A DNA stretch of 64,000 nucleotides, from the NCBI RefSeq assembly GCF_003171515.1, contig NC_089398.1, forward strand, positions 186,001 to 250,000. Direction: 5' to 3'. This DNA comes from Pyrenophora tritici-repentis (taxonomy: Eukaryota; Ascomycota; Dothideomycetes; Pleosporales; Pleosporaceae). Position 1 is the first letter of the stretch; every line of letters begins with the position of its first letter. Below are positions 28,843 through 39,560 of this stretch, in pieces. The notes beneath the pieces are model-generated. The model searched no databases and was not told the origin of the DNA. It worked only from the letters and a program-made list of their open reading frames with translations. Both the position numbers and the translations under genes were made by a program.

Positions 28843-29675
28843 ATAGTAGCTTCAATGCTAGTCTTTGTTTGGAGGAGAAGTAGTAGCGTAATAGGCCTGT
28901 GCTGTATTGCTTCTTTGAGTATATTTCTGTGTGTTTTTTATAGGTTGCATTCTATAAGTAGATGCTGTGGCGTTTGTGGTTTATAGCATATGCATAGGTC
29001 GCAGTCTCTCTTGTTGAATCTCTTCAGGTAGGAGTTGAAGTATCCGTGTCCTAGCTTAAGTAAATAGAACGCGCTCGAGATTTCTCTTAGTGTTCCCTTT
29101 AGGACTTTAATCGTTGTTTGTGTGTTGAGCTTGTAGATTCTTAAGTAGGAGCTTCTGTTTCTAGTAGGCCCTGTCTATGTATCTCTTGTACTCCGTCATT
29201 TGTTCTGTTTTTTGTATTTTCTTGATTTCTGTGCCTAAGTAGGCTAGACTGGCTGCGGTAGGTGTTGTTAGGCTCTCTTTAGCTGCTGCCTTTGCTAGCG
29301 TATCAGCTTTTTCGTTGCCGTTGACGTCCCTGTGTCCGGGGGCCTATTGTAGATAGATGGATGCTTTCTTTGTTGTTATTTTCTTTGCTGCTCTGATGCA
29401 TCTTAGTAGCCACTATTGTCCTGGTTTGTCGGATAGGCTGTTAAGCCTGTGAATTGCTGCTTGGTTGTCTGCGTATACGTGGATCTCTTGGCCTTCTTTT
29501 GCAACTGTAGCCGCGTGTTTGAATGCCTGTGCTATCCCTTCTAGTTCACCGTTGTAGACTAATTAGGAGCAGCCAATATTAGTCTTTTTAGAGAAGGTTT
29601 CTATGTGGGTAGAGCTGTACGCTACTACGCCGATCCCTATTCCCTCGTTGTGCTGTGAGGCATCTGAGTAGATTG

Positions 29676-29745
29676 TGTCAGCCTGTCAAATATATATACC
29701 TTCAAGCATTCACTGCAAGAAGGTCGGCCTTTTTGTAGTTTGACA
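29676..29745. mobile_element. 70-bp TG...CA element, TSD gattg
   Basis: It starts TGTCAGCC and ends TTTGACA, with gattg at 29671-29675 and 29746-29750. Removing it restores LINE ORF2 sequence. It is far shorter than usual LTRs, so it could be a minimal solo LTR or another small mobile unit. Confidence 0.8.
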
Positions 29746-30128
29746 GATTGCGGTGAAGTTATCTCCGCTCCTTGATAGGATGTAGTCTGCGTGTGCATTT
29801 GCTTCTTCTTCTTTGGTCTTTTTCGATACAGTGACTTTGTAGTTGAGACTCTCCTGTTGGATCCCACAGTCTATCTACAAAGCTATGGCATACACAAAGG
29901 ATCAAAAGGTCGAAAAGATCCCACCTATCCATGGAGAGATACTAGAGAAAACATTCAAAGGAAAGTGCAAGGCCTTTAGAAAAGCACTTTTCCCTCCTCC
30001 TCCAACAGCAGAACTACCAAGCTTTCTAAACTATCAAGAGAGCATTTGGGACTGGCCGCAACTATCAATTTCTGAGCTAGAACAAGCCTGTTCTAGTAAA
30101 GTTAAAAGTAGTACACCAGGGCCTGACG

Positions 30129-30275
30129 TGTTGGAGTGGGTGAACCGTACGCATAGGGAAGAAGTTGAGGATTGACTGAGGTTGTATTGTACAAGCTATG
30201 GAAAGTTTATGTAGGTGAGTGACCATAAACAGCGCTAGTCTCAGATAGGCATCGTCCCATCACCAAACCGTGACA
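30129..30275 (-). repeat. 3' LTR of the gag-only element
   Basis: 147 bp, plus-strand TGTTGGAGTGGG ... AACCGTGACA. I saw no difference from the right LTR. Confidence 0.95.
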
Positions 30276-30296
30276 CACCCCCCAGTTGTCACCAAG

Positions 30297-31385
30297 TCAG
30301 TGAGTTGGTGATAACTGACCTGTATCCAGCAGATGAACCACGAATGATGTACCACCACTAGGTGGTTGGCCGTCATCTACCTGAATCTTGTCTCTATACT
30401 GTTGACGTGAAGCCCATTCATTTAGGGCGTCCTTTATTTGCTTCGAAATCTTAGGATCCTTTTGAGCTTGTTCAACCTTGCGGACTCCAATAGGTGCTGG
30501 TGTCCAGTCTTTTGGTCGACCTGGGTGAAGTGGATTGAGTATCCAGCAGTCGGGTAAAGCGTGTGACAACCCACAAACACAAGGTAGGTTTGCAATCCCA
30601 AGCTTAGCAGCTGAGGTAGATAGCACACTTGACTCAGTGGCAGTGGTCTGGGCAGCTCGGCGGATGTACTTCGTCATCTTTTCGACGTAGGCGGGCAAGC
30701 TGAGTAGATTTGTACCGTTTATCTCGTGTTCGTATATCTGATCGAGGCAGGTAGTAGCGTAGTTTGGATAGTGAGCTTGGCAGGCAATCAAGAAATCCTC
30801 CTGAGGCCTGTAGCTAGTTGTCTCTGGTAGGTTGATCGATTGGCATTGAGAAGTGATGTGTATCCAGTCAGCCATCCATTCATCGAGTTTCTTTAGGTTG
30901 CGTGGAGCGGTCTTCAGATTGGTGTATCTTGCTATTAAGTCGCGACTCCGATCGGCTGTAGAAGGACAGAATTGCTTCTTGAGAGCGACAAGTCGATCGT
31001 ACACAGTAGGGAGATCCTGTATTAGGTAGAGATGACGCGTGGCGATAGACCTAGTGATCTCTGTATTTAGCTGCACCAGAGCTCTCTCTTGTTTCTGCAG
31101 CGTGATCTCGTCGAGTCTCCATTGTTCAACCTCCCATCGGTAGGAATCACGATCCTCAGTGGATAGATCAGAGAGCTTAGAAGCTCTAGCCTTATAGTCG
31201 GTGAGCTGAGGCTTAGGATTGGCAGCCTCTAGGTCAGGCAGGCTCTCCTTTGGTGTATCTGGATTGACGTATTGCCAGATCTTGTGATCCTTCGCGAAGT
31301 CTCTGCAGAGAAAGATCCAGTTGAACCAGTCATCTGGTGTATTAAGGATAACAGTAACTCGAGTTACTGCTGATCCTGTAGCCAT
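30297..31385 (-). CDS. Gag of the gag-only copia-type element
   Basis: 362 aa from the ATG at 31385 (MATGSAVTRVTVILNTPDDW), without interruption. It has a copia Gag N-terminal domain and coil-rich middle. Near residue 270 is a minimal zinc knuckle CVCGLSHALPDC (CX1CX3HX4C). The C-terminal ~25 residues (QVDDGQPPSGGTSFVVH) align with the region where the RIP-damaged copia passes from gag into pol, so this Gag carries the first residues of pol and then stops. Likely role: particle formation, or binding of its own RNA in particles built by a full-length relative. Family known, function in this element inferred. Confidence 0.92.
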   Translation of the reverse strand: MATGSAVTRVTVILNTPDDWFNWIFLCRDFAKDHKIWQYVNPDTPKESLPDLEAANPKPQLTDYKARASKLSDLSTEDRDSYRWEVEQWRLDEITLQKQERALVQLNTEITRSIATRHLYLIQDLPTVYDRLVALKKQFCPSTADRSRDLIARYTNLKTAPRNLKKLDEWMADWIHITSQCQSINLPETTSYRPQEDFLIACQAHYPNYATTCLDQIYEHEINGTNLLSLPAYVEKMTKYIRRAAQTTATESSVLSTSAAKLGIANLPCVCGLSHALPDCWILNPLHPGRPKDWTPAPIGVRKVEQAQKDPKISKQIKDALNEWASRQQYRDKIQVDDGQPPSGGTSFVVHLLDTGQLSPTH

Positions 31386-31409
31386 TGTGTGCGTAGAACA
31401 GACGTAGCA

Positions 31410-31575
31410 ATCGTGCGTTATAGTGGACGCGGGGTAATCGAGCGCTGTGGTGGACGCGGGGTAATCGTGCGGCTATGAGGGGCCTAGTAATCGTGCGCTA
31501 TGAGGGACGCGGTAATCGTGCGGCTATGAGGGGCCTAGTAATCGTGCGCTATGAGGGACGCGGTAATCGGGAAAA
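31410..31575 (-). repeat. Short tandem repeats in the gag-only element leader
   Basis: About 54-bp units containing taatcgtgcggctatgaggg and a following ggacgcgg occur two to three times between the primer site and gag. A packaging role is speculative. Confidence 0.8.
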
Positions 31576-31591
31576 TGAGTACAATCAGGAT

Positions 31592-31608
31592 GCAGCCGGG
31601 CTCATAAC
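31592..31608 (-). promoter_or_regulatory. Primer-binding site, half-tRNA-iMet type
   Basis: The plus-strand string gcagccgggctcataac directly adjoins the 5' LTR. It corresponds to the anticodon arm of initiator tRNA-Met ending at about base 39 (CAT-AAC). The same string is at 49333-49349. Confidence 0.75.
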
Positions 31609-31755
31609 TGTTGGAGTGGGTGAACCGTACGCATAGGGAAGAAGTTGAGGATTGACTGAGGTTGTATTGTACAAGCTATGGAAAGTTTATGTAGGTGAGT
31701 GACCATAAACAGCGCTAGTCTCAGATAGGCATCGTCCCATCACCAAACCGTGACA
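31609..31755 (-). repeat. 5' LTR of the gag-only element
   Basis: 147 bp, equal to 30129-30275. It is followed on the right by LINE ORF2 sequence that is not contiguous with the LINE sequence left of the element. Confidence 0.95.
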
Positions 31756-32400
31756 TAATAAGATTGAAGAATTTAGCAAGATTAGAGCAGGCATCCCACA
31801 AGGCAGCCCAGTATCACCAATCTTCTTCCTTATCTATATCCGAGACCTATTCCCAGCCTTACAAAGCTTTCAACTATCGTATATCGACGACCTATCTCTT
31901 ACTACCTCATCAACCTCTCTAAAGAAAAACATAAGAGCACTGCAAAAAGAGATAGCTACACTCTTTGCCAAGGGAGAGCAGCTAGACATTATCTTCGACA
32001 CATCCAAAACAGAGCTAATCCACTTCACCGCTAAGAAGGAGAGGATAGAAAGAGCCCTCATACTCCCAAACAACGACCGGATAGAACACAAAGACACTGT
32101 CAAGTGGCTAGGTATCTATCTAGACAACCGACTATCATTCAAATCACATGTGTCTATACGTGTAAGCCAAGCCAGACAAGCTTTCTACAGGCTAGGAAGA
32201 CTAGCGAACATTGAACTCGGCCTATCAACACACGCTATTAGACAACTATACTTAGCATGTGTAACCAGCGTGTCAGACTACGGAGCACAAATATACTGGC
32301 AAAACCAACCCTACGCTACAAAGAAACTACAGTCACTACACAACCTGGCTTGTCGAAAAACACTAGGAGTGTTTAGAACAGCACCAACAGTCCCTACAAG

Positions 32401-35400
32401 CAGACTTTCCAACAAGCAAGTAAAGCAAGTCACCGCTCTAAACTTGACTTGCTTGGTTCAAACATAGGCTTTACTTGACTTGCTTGGGGTGATTTTTTTA
32501 CTTGCTTGACTTGCTTGTATTACTTGCAAGTACTTGGATTACTTGACTACTACAAAGAGATTAAGCTACATACAAATTACCAAAACTCAGTGTTCCACTC
32601 TAGTATGTTGTAATCTCCTACAAGCTGCTCATCTGAAAGCTTAGCCTCGCTACAGTTGTACGGTTTATAACCAGCTCGCACCCATGACCTTACTAATTGA
32701 AGAGCTGCGAGTAGCTCACTGCCCAGAGCACGTCGTTTAGGTTCAAGAAGGTCGCCAAGCTCACTGAAGAGGCGCTCACAGTCGCTGCTTGATGCTGGGA
32801 TAGTCATGATATCGATTGCAAACTGCGCTAAATGCGGGTATTTCGGCAGTAGTTGTATCCAGTATTGGACAGGATTTCCATCTGCGTTGTACTGCTCCTG
32901 CGTCCACTGCGGCTCTTGTGTTTTCCAGCGCTCAAACTCGTCAAGTGGAGCCTCTCGGTCATTGTTGCGGCTAAGTATAGCAATAATTGCCTCGTCTATG
33001 TTGTTGCTACTCGGCGCAGTTGTATACCGCTGGCGTGCTCGTTGAGGTTTGTATGCCGCCCAAAGCTGTTGGAACGACGCGTTGGCACTAGTAAGCCAAT
33101 CAGCTTTGTCTGCCCACGCCACATCGCAGTAGTTCTTGTAGTACGGGTGTAGGCAAACAGCGGCGTAGTAAGCGGGCGAGTCGTCGAGCTTGTTGTAGTA
33201 GTCGTTGGCTTTGCTCCACGCGGCGCGGAGGTTGACGTTGAGGTGATCCTCTGGAGCCTCGGCATGAGCGTTGAAGTCGACGTGCTCGAACGGGCGCGCC
33301 CGGGCCTCAAGCTTGCTGAGTACGTACTCAAAAACGGGTATAACCTCATAGATTGCGCCGTATTTGCCATCCTTAGAGCGTCCCTCGAGGCGTTTTGTGG
33401 CGTACTTGAGCGGCTCTAAGCAGTCCTGGTACTCTGCAATCACCGCCCAGTCAGCAGCTCGGAGCCCAGTTGATCTCATCCAGTTTGGGGCGTCGGGCCG
33501 CTTATTATTCCGCTGCGCAGCGTGCGCATCTTCAAGGATAACCCTATTGATATGATGCTCAGCGTACAAGTTATACGCGGCTTGAAGCTTGGTAGCGCGC
33601 TCAAAAGCAGCATAGTATGAGTTCCAGCGAGTGACGACAGGCTTGACTGGCTCGAGTACTTTGAGACGCCCTTCAGCAGGCAGGTTGTTGTTGGCAAGGC
33701 GCTGGTAGCCACGAAAAAGCTCGTACTGTTGCGGCGTTTTGATATAGTTGATGACGTCAACTAGCACTCCAATAGGGCCATCTTTCCGCCACTCTCGCAT
33801 ATACTGCTCCTCGGTATTGTACTGCTCTTGAGTGTTGCCGTAGGCGTCTTTGTTGGTGCCAAATATAATAGCCTGGCCGATGAGGTTAAGCGTGTGACAA
33901 CTGCAGCGGAGGCGCCGGTGAGCGGACTCAAATTCGTACTCGCGCGCGAGCGCGGCGATCGCAGTGTCGTTGTTGGTAGCGTTGTCGAGTACAAAATAGC
34001 CTAATCGGTCGCTTGTTATTCCGTATGCTGAGAGCGTCGTCGAGATAGCTTTGGCAATAGCCTCACCGGTGTGGGCGCCAGCGAGCTCAGGCAGATCGAT
34101 TGGTAAGTCTCGTATTATTCCAGCTGCGTCGGCAAAGTGAGCGACTACTCCAGAGAAGCCACGTTTACCACCCTTTGTTGTCCAGCCATCAAAGCTTACG
34201 TGTATTTTGCTTACTGAGCCTGACAGGGTGTCGATAACTTGCGGTCGTATAGACCGGAACAACCTCATCACAAAGGTAGAAACGCTGGTATTACTTACCC
34301 ACAACGCTGCCTCTGCCTCTGGGTTGGCAAATCTCATCATCTCTCTAAAATCAGGCGTCGTAAGTTCGCTGAGCGGGTGGTTTCGGTTAACAAGCCACAT
34401 GACAGTGGCTGTTCGAAAGCCCTCTACGTCGAAGTTTCCAAACGCGTTAGCAGTGTTTTGTTGTACGTCTAAACCAGCGTCAAAAGCTTGCCGCAACGAC
34501 AGCTGGCCTCGAGCTCTCTGCGCTAACTTTGGGCCATCTTTCGTAAGGTTGTGGCCAGGCTTTGGTTGGCTGAGATGGGTGGCTGCTGAGGTTGTAGCCT
34601 GAGTAATGTTAAACAAACCACCACGGCCAGCGTCGATAGTTTTGTGTACATGGCAGTACTTGCACACAAACCAGATTCGAGATGTAGCATGGCGCTCAAC
34701 AACGCGGTAGCCATACTGAAAGATCCAACTTTTTGGGCGCTTAGAACGCGCCAATGGCTTGATAAAATCAGGTAAACGTGCCCAGTCAATGCCGTCAAAG
34801 TTCTCAACTAGTGCGCTGTTTGTCTCATCCTGACCACCCTCTCCAGCCTCAGTTGTAGCCACCGTGCCAGCTCGGCTGCCCTCGGTGGGCGCGACAATCT
34901 CAGCCTCCGCCTGCGACTCTAAGAACTGCAACTCGAAGGTAGGTATTGGCGGCGAGGCGTTAGCCTGGCTTGCGGCAGCTAGGGTTTTGCGAGGTGATCG
35001 ACGCTGAGGTCTAGGCTTAGATGCAGGCTTAGATGCAGGCTCAGGTGAAGCCTCAGGAGTTGAGGCGACGTTGTTGGTGGCAGCGGCTACTTTCGTACGT
35101 TTGCTCCGAGCAGAAGTTTGTGGTAGGCGACGTTTGGCCATATTGGGGGTATCAGGGCAGTATAAATCACTGGAAAACGCGTTGCTATAGGGGATACTGC
35201 ATTGCGATAGGCTTCTAGACAGGCGTACGTCGAGATTGGAGCAATGCGCTAGACTAAGGCTAACGTTATTTGATAGCCGCTTAGCCTGTTTGGGACTCAA
35301 CCGAGGCAACTGCAACACTTCAAAACCATCGCGACATCTACCGTACAGCAGTTTTAGCACCCTCATCACAGTAACGCTAAAACAACCAAGTAAACCAAGT

Positions 35401-35532
35401 AAGCCAAGCAAGCAAAGTATCTTGACTTGACTTGCTTGCTTAGCTGCCCAGCTCTTACTTGACTTGCTTGCTTGGTTTAAACCAAGCAAGTCAAGCAAGT
35501 AATCCAAGTCAACTTGCTTTTTGGAAAGTCTG
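32401..35532 (-). mobile_element. hAT-2 DNA transposon with intact transposase, TSD cctacaag
   Basis: 3132 bp with termini CAGACTTTCC and GGAAAGTCTG, and cctacaag at 32393-32400 and 35533-35540. Both subterminal zones (32412-32560 and 35385-35520) are packed with ACTTGCTTG / CAAGCAAGT words. It is inserted in LINE ORF2. The intact frame, TIRs and TSD suggest recent activity. Confidence 0.97.
32577..35141 (-). CDS. hAT-2 transposase
   Basis: 854 aa from MAKRRLPQTSARSKRTK at 35141. The frame extends upstream to 35507, but that part is the subterminal repeat, and the homologue at 53824 starts at the same MAKR. A basic N-terminus is followed by a BED-like finger (WFVCKYCHVHK ... AATHLSQPKPGH) near residues 155-200. 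The catalytic region has FDGWTTKGGKRGFSGVVAHF and YFVLDNATNNDTAIAALA. A CHTLNLIGQAIIFG segment follows. The hATC dimerisation domain near the C-terminus reads IPASSSDCERLFSELGDLL. A nuclear protein that excises and reinserts DNA bounded by its TIRs; it may also mobilise the hairpin MITEs with AACAAGCAAGT ends. Confidence 0.93.
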   Translation of the reverse strand: MAKRRLPQTSARSKRTKVAAATNNVASTPEASPEPASKPASKPRPQRRSPRKTLAAASQANASPPIPTFELQFLESQAEAEIVAPTEGSRAGTVATTEAGEGGQDETNSALVENFDGIDWARLPDFIKPLARSKRPKSWIFQYGYRVVERHATSRIWFVCKYCHVHKTIDAGRGGLFNITQATTSAATHLSQPKPGHNLTKDGPKLAQRARGQLSLRQAFDAGLDVQQNTANAFGNFDVEGFRTATVMWLVNRNHPLSELTTPDFREMMRFANPEAEAALWVSNTSVSTFVMRLFRSIRPQVIDTLSGSVSKIHVSFDGWTTKGGKRGFSGVVAHFADAAGIIRDLPIDLPELAGAHTGEAIAKAISTTLSAYGITSDRLGYFVLDNATNNDTAIAALAREYEFESAHRRLRCSCHTLNLIGQAIIFGTNKDAYGNTQEQYNTEEQYMREWRKDGPIGVLVDVINYIKTPQQYELFRGYQRLANNNLPAEGRLKVLEPVKPVVTRWNSYYAAFERATKLQAAYNLYAEHHINRVILEDAHAAQRNNKRPDAPNWMRSTGLRAADWAVIAEYQDCLEPLKYATKRLEGRSKDGKYGAIYEVIPVFEYVLSKLEARARPFEHVDFNAHAEAPEDHLNVNLRAAWSKANDYYNKLDDSPAYYAAVCLHPYYKNYCDVAWADKADWLTSANASFQQLWAAYKPQRARQRYTTAPSSNNIDEAIIAILSRNNDREAPLDEFERWKTQEPQWTQEQYNADGNPVQYWIQLLPKYPHLAQFAIDIMTIPASSSDCERLFSELGDLLEPKRRALGSELLAALQLVRSWVRAGYKPYNCSEAKLSDEQLVGDYNILEWNTEFW

Positions 35533-37391
35533 CCTACAAGCCTCGAAGCGAGCCTACTACCACCAACAATTAGGCTTAACTCAACTATCCGGAACTACGC
35601 AAGCAGAGCAAACCTGCTAGCCAACACCCATCCAATTGCAAAGGCAATAACTCGGATCCAATCAACTAATCTCCAACGCTCAAAGAAACCAAACCAGCAC
35701 AGACAGCTACAAACTATTACTAACGCAATTCCTAAAAACAACAAAAGAGACACAGAGCAGACTATCCCATACCGGTTTAGGCCATGGGATACTCTAAACT
35801 ATACCGTAACAGTCTCTCAAAAATCCAAAGAAGAGGAGGCAAATGCGCACCAAGCCTACATTAAAACAAGGCTAGACAATTACACGACAATATACTCAGA
35901 CGCCTCGCAAACACAAGAAGGAAAAGGAATAGGAGTTGGGATAGCAGTCTACAACTCAACTCAGCAAGAAATCTACTCAGAAACAGTTAATATCGGACAA
36001 TACCAGCTAGTCTACAACGGCGAACTAGAAGGGATCACACGAGCATTCGAATACGCAGCAAAGAACGCTACAACCGACCAGGAATTTGAGGTCTACGCAG
36101 ATAACCAAGCAGCAATCTACAGGCTTAAAAACCTATCAGATAACCCAGGACAGCATTGGCAACTCCGATGTCTAAAAGCGGCAAATACGATCCGACGAAA
36201 ACAAGCAAACATCCACCTACTCTGGGCACCTGGACACACAGATATAGTTGGAAACGAAAGAGCAGACTACCTAGCAAAAGAAGCAACCAAAGAGGACCCC
36301 AGATCAACAACAAAGAGCATTGCCTACCTAGGCACGACAATCAAAAGGATACAACAAACGGAACAACGCCAAGAGTATGAGAAATACAAAGCAAGAGCAA
36401 CCGCTCTAAACAAAGCTACCTACTCAGCCAAATACCCTCTTAAAATCAGCAAAACCATCCAAATGCCACAGAACACGAAAAGAGTAACCTCTAGCGCCTT
36501 CTACTCTCTTAAGCTAGGACACGGATACTTCAACTCCTACCTAAAGAGATTTAAGAAACGAGACTCTAATCGCTGCACCTGCCAAAACATCCAAACGCCA
36601 GAACACCTACTACTGTACTGTCATCTATACAAAGACCATCGAAAAACGCTCCTACAAACAATCAAACATCGCCCAGTCACACTACCACTACTACTCCACA
36701 CTAGTATAGGTATAGAAGCAACCCTAGCTTTTATCACTAGCACCAGAATAGGAACAAGAAAATGGTACCTAGGACAGCCACCAGAAGACCTACAGAGAGA
36801 CACTGTATAAAACTAAAACCACAACCCTCTCCTTTGCCACAAGAGCCCGCTGCTACATCTCTTTCTACTTATCAAACTGCTCTTTAGCACCTGGCAACAA
36901 ACAGATACAAGCTATCTTTTGTAGAAAAGCCAAAAACCATATTAGCGAACCATACCAGAAAACCATGTAAATTAGAAAAACCAAGATAGAACGGCCTTCG
37001 GCCAAAGTCCTACATAGTCTCTGACTGAAAAAGGACTCTAATGGAATAATAATAATAATAATAATAATATTTGATTGTTTGGTGAAGGCTTGGCAACCGC
37101 GCCGTATTTGATTGTTTAATTAGTGTTTTGAAGCTGTATATTTGATTGATTTGCAAATATTTGGTGTTGTATAAAAGTCTTGGCGGTTGTTTTTAGTGTT
37201 GTAGGCGGCTGGTAGACGCCTCATGCGTCGCTCTGATTGTCCTCTACCTAGTTTTGTATACTATATTTGCGGGCGAGCTCGTCGTCGCTGATAGCGCCGT
37301 CGCCGCTATTGTCGTCGCCACGCTTGGCGTTGTAGGTGTATCCAGCCCGGGTCCAAGAGCGTATAAGCTGCAAGGCAGCGAGCAGCTCACT

Positions 37392-37565
37392 TGTAACCAC
37401 GTGACTAGAGTCACATGACATCCTATTGTAGCAGGCACTGCCCGGTGGGCAAGTGCACTTACCTCTGAGCCGAGAGCTCTTGTACACGAACATCACAACA
37501 CGACAGCAGATAGCAATGCAATTGTTGATCCACAGCCTCCAACTGACACTGCTCACGCAGTTACA
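37392..37565. repeat. Solo LTR in hAT-4, TSD tcact
   Basis: 174 bp, TGTAACCACG ... GCAGTTACA, with tcact at 37387-37391 and 37566-37570. Removing it rejoins the transposase reading SSELLAALQLIRSW. Confidence 0.9.
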
Positions 37566-39560
37566 TCACTGCTAATAGCGCGACGTTTTGGCTCTAGTAG
37601 ATCGCCGAGCTCGCTGAATAGTCGCTCACACTCGCAGCTTGATGCTGGGATAGTTAGTATATCAATGGCAAAACGGCTCAATTGGGGGTATTTTGGCGCT
37701 ATCGTCATCCAATATCGAACTGCGTTGCCATCGTTGTGATACGTTGCAGTACTCCAACTCGGCTCCTCCTCTAGCCAGCGATCGTACTCGTCGCCGCCGT
37801 CTCTCCTCGCACAGTTACGACGCGCGGTGAGGGCTTCGATCACGTCGTCGATCGCGCCTGTACGAGCTGGTTGTGGTGGAGGACTCGGCGGTGCCTTCTT
37901 ATATGACCGCCACAACTCTTGAAATCTAGCGTTTGCAGTACGTAGCCATCTATCTTTATGCTCCCATAAGTTCTCGCAGTAGTATTTGTAGTACGGATAG
38001 AGACAAGTAGCGGCGTAATATACTGGTGAGTCGTCAAGCTTACGGTAATACTCCTCAGCCTTTACCTAAGCGTTGCGTAGGTTAATATGAAGGTGATCTT
38101 CAGGCGCCTCCTCGTGTGCGTCAAACACTACGTCAGCGTATGGCTCGGCTAGCTTTTCAAGCTGATCGAGTAGATACTCAAACATGGGCAAGACCTCGTG
38201 GATAGCTCTAAAGCTACTGCCATAGTGTTTGCCACGGCCCTCTAGCCGTTTTGTAGTGATTTTCAGTAGTTCAAGGCATCGTTAGTACTCAGTAACGACC
38301 GCCCAATCTGCTGCCTGGAGCCCGCCCGACCTCATCCACGCCGGAGCGTCGCTCTGGGTGCCACGCCGCTCCTCGTAGGCGACGCGGCTCACGTGTTTCT
38401 CAATATAGAGATCGAAGCCGCTCTTAAGATAGGTTGCCCGCTTGAGAGCGCTGTAGTATAAGTTCCAGCGCGTAACAACTAGCTTAATCGGTTGCAGTAT
38501 CTTAACGCGCGCAGCGGCGGGGAGGTCGTTGTTAGAGGCCTCTAGGCACTTAGTAAATAACGCGTATTACTATGGTGTTTTAATGTATGTGATTATAGAG
38601 AGGAGCGTACCGAGAGCGCCATGCTTACGCCACGCTGCTATGAACGCCTCCTCGTCGTCAATATGTTTGGCAGCGTTGTCGTACGCGTCCTTATTGTTGC
38701 CAAACAACAGAGCCTACCTAATAAGGTTAATAGTGTAAGGGCCGCAGCGGAGGCGTCGCTGCGTTAGGTTAAAGTCTCCAAACTCGCGCGCTACAGCCGC
38801 GATCGTAGTGTCGTTGTTGCTAGCATTATTAAGTACGAAGTAACCTAGCGTATCTAACGTGATCTTATATATCCGTAGTGTTGCAATAACAGCTGTAGCG
38901 ATCGCCTTACTAGTGTAGGCACCGTTAAGCTGCGGCAGAGCGATAGGCAGGTCGTGGATCTCACCTAACGCTGTGGCAAAGTGAGCAACGATTCTAAAAA
39001 AGCCCCGCGCCCCTCCCTTTGTCGTCTAGCCGTTAAAGCTTATATGTATTTTGCTAGCAGCGCTAGACAAGGCGTCAACAATCTGCGGCCGTATAGCGTA
39101 GAACAGCCGCATCGCGTAGGTTATAATACTGCGCGAGGATCGCCACAACGCGCCCTCTGCCTTTGTACTTACTTCTCTAAAAAGCTCGCGTGTTAAAGCT
39201 CTACTAATAATCTCTATTAGCAAGTTATTGTTAAGGAGCTATAACACTAACGCGTAGCGGAAGCGCTATATATTGAAGTTGCCTATCGCGTTAGCTGTAG
39301 ATTGTGATATTTCGAAGCCACCGTTAATCGCCTCGCGCAGTGAGAGCTGTCTAATTAGGCGTTTTAGTATAGTAATTAAGCCCGTACGGCAAAGGCTATA
39401 GCCCTTAATAGGCTAGGCGAGGTGGGCGGCGGCGGAGGACGTGGCTTTTAAGCAGTCGATGATAACGGATGGTGCCTTGTGTATATGGCAGTATTTACAC
39501 ACCCAAAGCGGGCGTGTAGGCTGATCTATACGCACGACGCGGTATCTGTGTACATATACC

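Larger units (their letters stand above)
28100..29857 (-). mobile_element. Decayed 5'-truncated LINE with three LTR-like insertions
   Basis: On the minus strand it has a short TTA/TAA tail (about 28100-28112), a 3' UTR and the last third of ORF2. It is related to the 9726-14451 LINE but diverged. It is broken by insertions at 28137-28362, 28655-28842 and 29676-29745, each with a perfect 5-bp TSD. The right edge at 29857 abuts a LINE of opposite orientation. Confidence 0.88.
28571..29857 (-). pseudogene. LINE ORF2, C-terminal third, broken
   Basis: The frame corresponds to the last ~340 residues of the intact ORF2 at 9978-13844: the ESLNYKVTVSKK segment at the right edge, then RNase H with its GELEG and ADNQA regions, and the end WQPGQTTAQIDTV followed by TAA at 28571-28573. 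Stops such as the one replacing Trp or Gln in the WAPGH region, together with two LTR-like insertions, make it non-coding. Confidence 0.85.
30129..31755 (-). mobile_element. Gag-only LTR retrotransposon (TR-GAG type)
   Basis: The 147-bp LTRs (30129-30275 and 31609-31755) look identical and end TGTCACGG/CCAACA on the coding strand. The interior is a half-tRNA-iMet primer site, a repeat-rich leader, one intact gag and, 21 bp beyond its stop, the polypurine tract (caccccccag on plus). There is no protease, integrase or RT. LTR blocks (such as tacataaactttccatagct) and Gag are shared with the copia at 49154-57899, so that family probably moved it. Flanks tgacg and taata do not match. Confidence 0.95.
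29858..36810 (+). pseudogene. LINE ORF2 in three pieces (RT and RNase H)
   Basis: Piece 1 has the SIYKAMAYTKD-like and PPIHGEI segments up to SSTPGPD, before the RT core. Piece 2 resumes at IEEFSKIRAGIPQGSPVSP with catalytic YIDD, and runs to FRTAPTVPTS, where the hAT sits. Piece 3 continues from LEASLLPPTIRLN through RNase H (YSDASQ, GELEG, ADNQA, GNERAD) and a C-terminal knuckle to the stop at 36810. An extra C near 29864 shifts the frame at the left edge. The block with the first catalytic Asp of RT is missing, so this cannot make enzyme. Confidence 0.9.
29858..37069 (+). mobile_element. Plus-strand Tad-like LINE, broken by a gag-only LTR element and a hAT
   Basis: LINE pieces lie at 29858-30128, 31756-32400 and 35541-37069, ending in an ATA/TAA tail (37045-37069). 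The hAT (32401-35532) has a clean TSD. The LTR element (30129-31755) has none, and about 200 residues of RT are missing across it. Confidence 0.9.

Noticed and set aside
28100..30128. Twin-primed LINE with a 5' inversion
   Set aside because: The two oppositely oriented LINE parts each have their own 3' end (28100 and 37069), so they are two elements.
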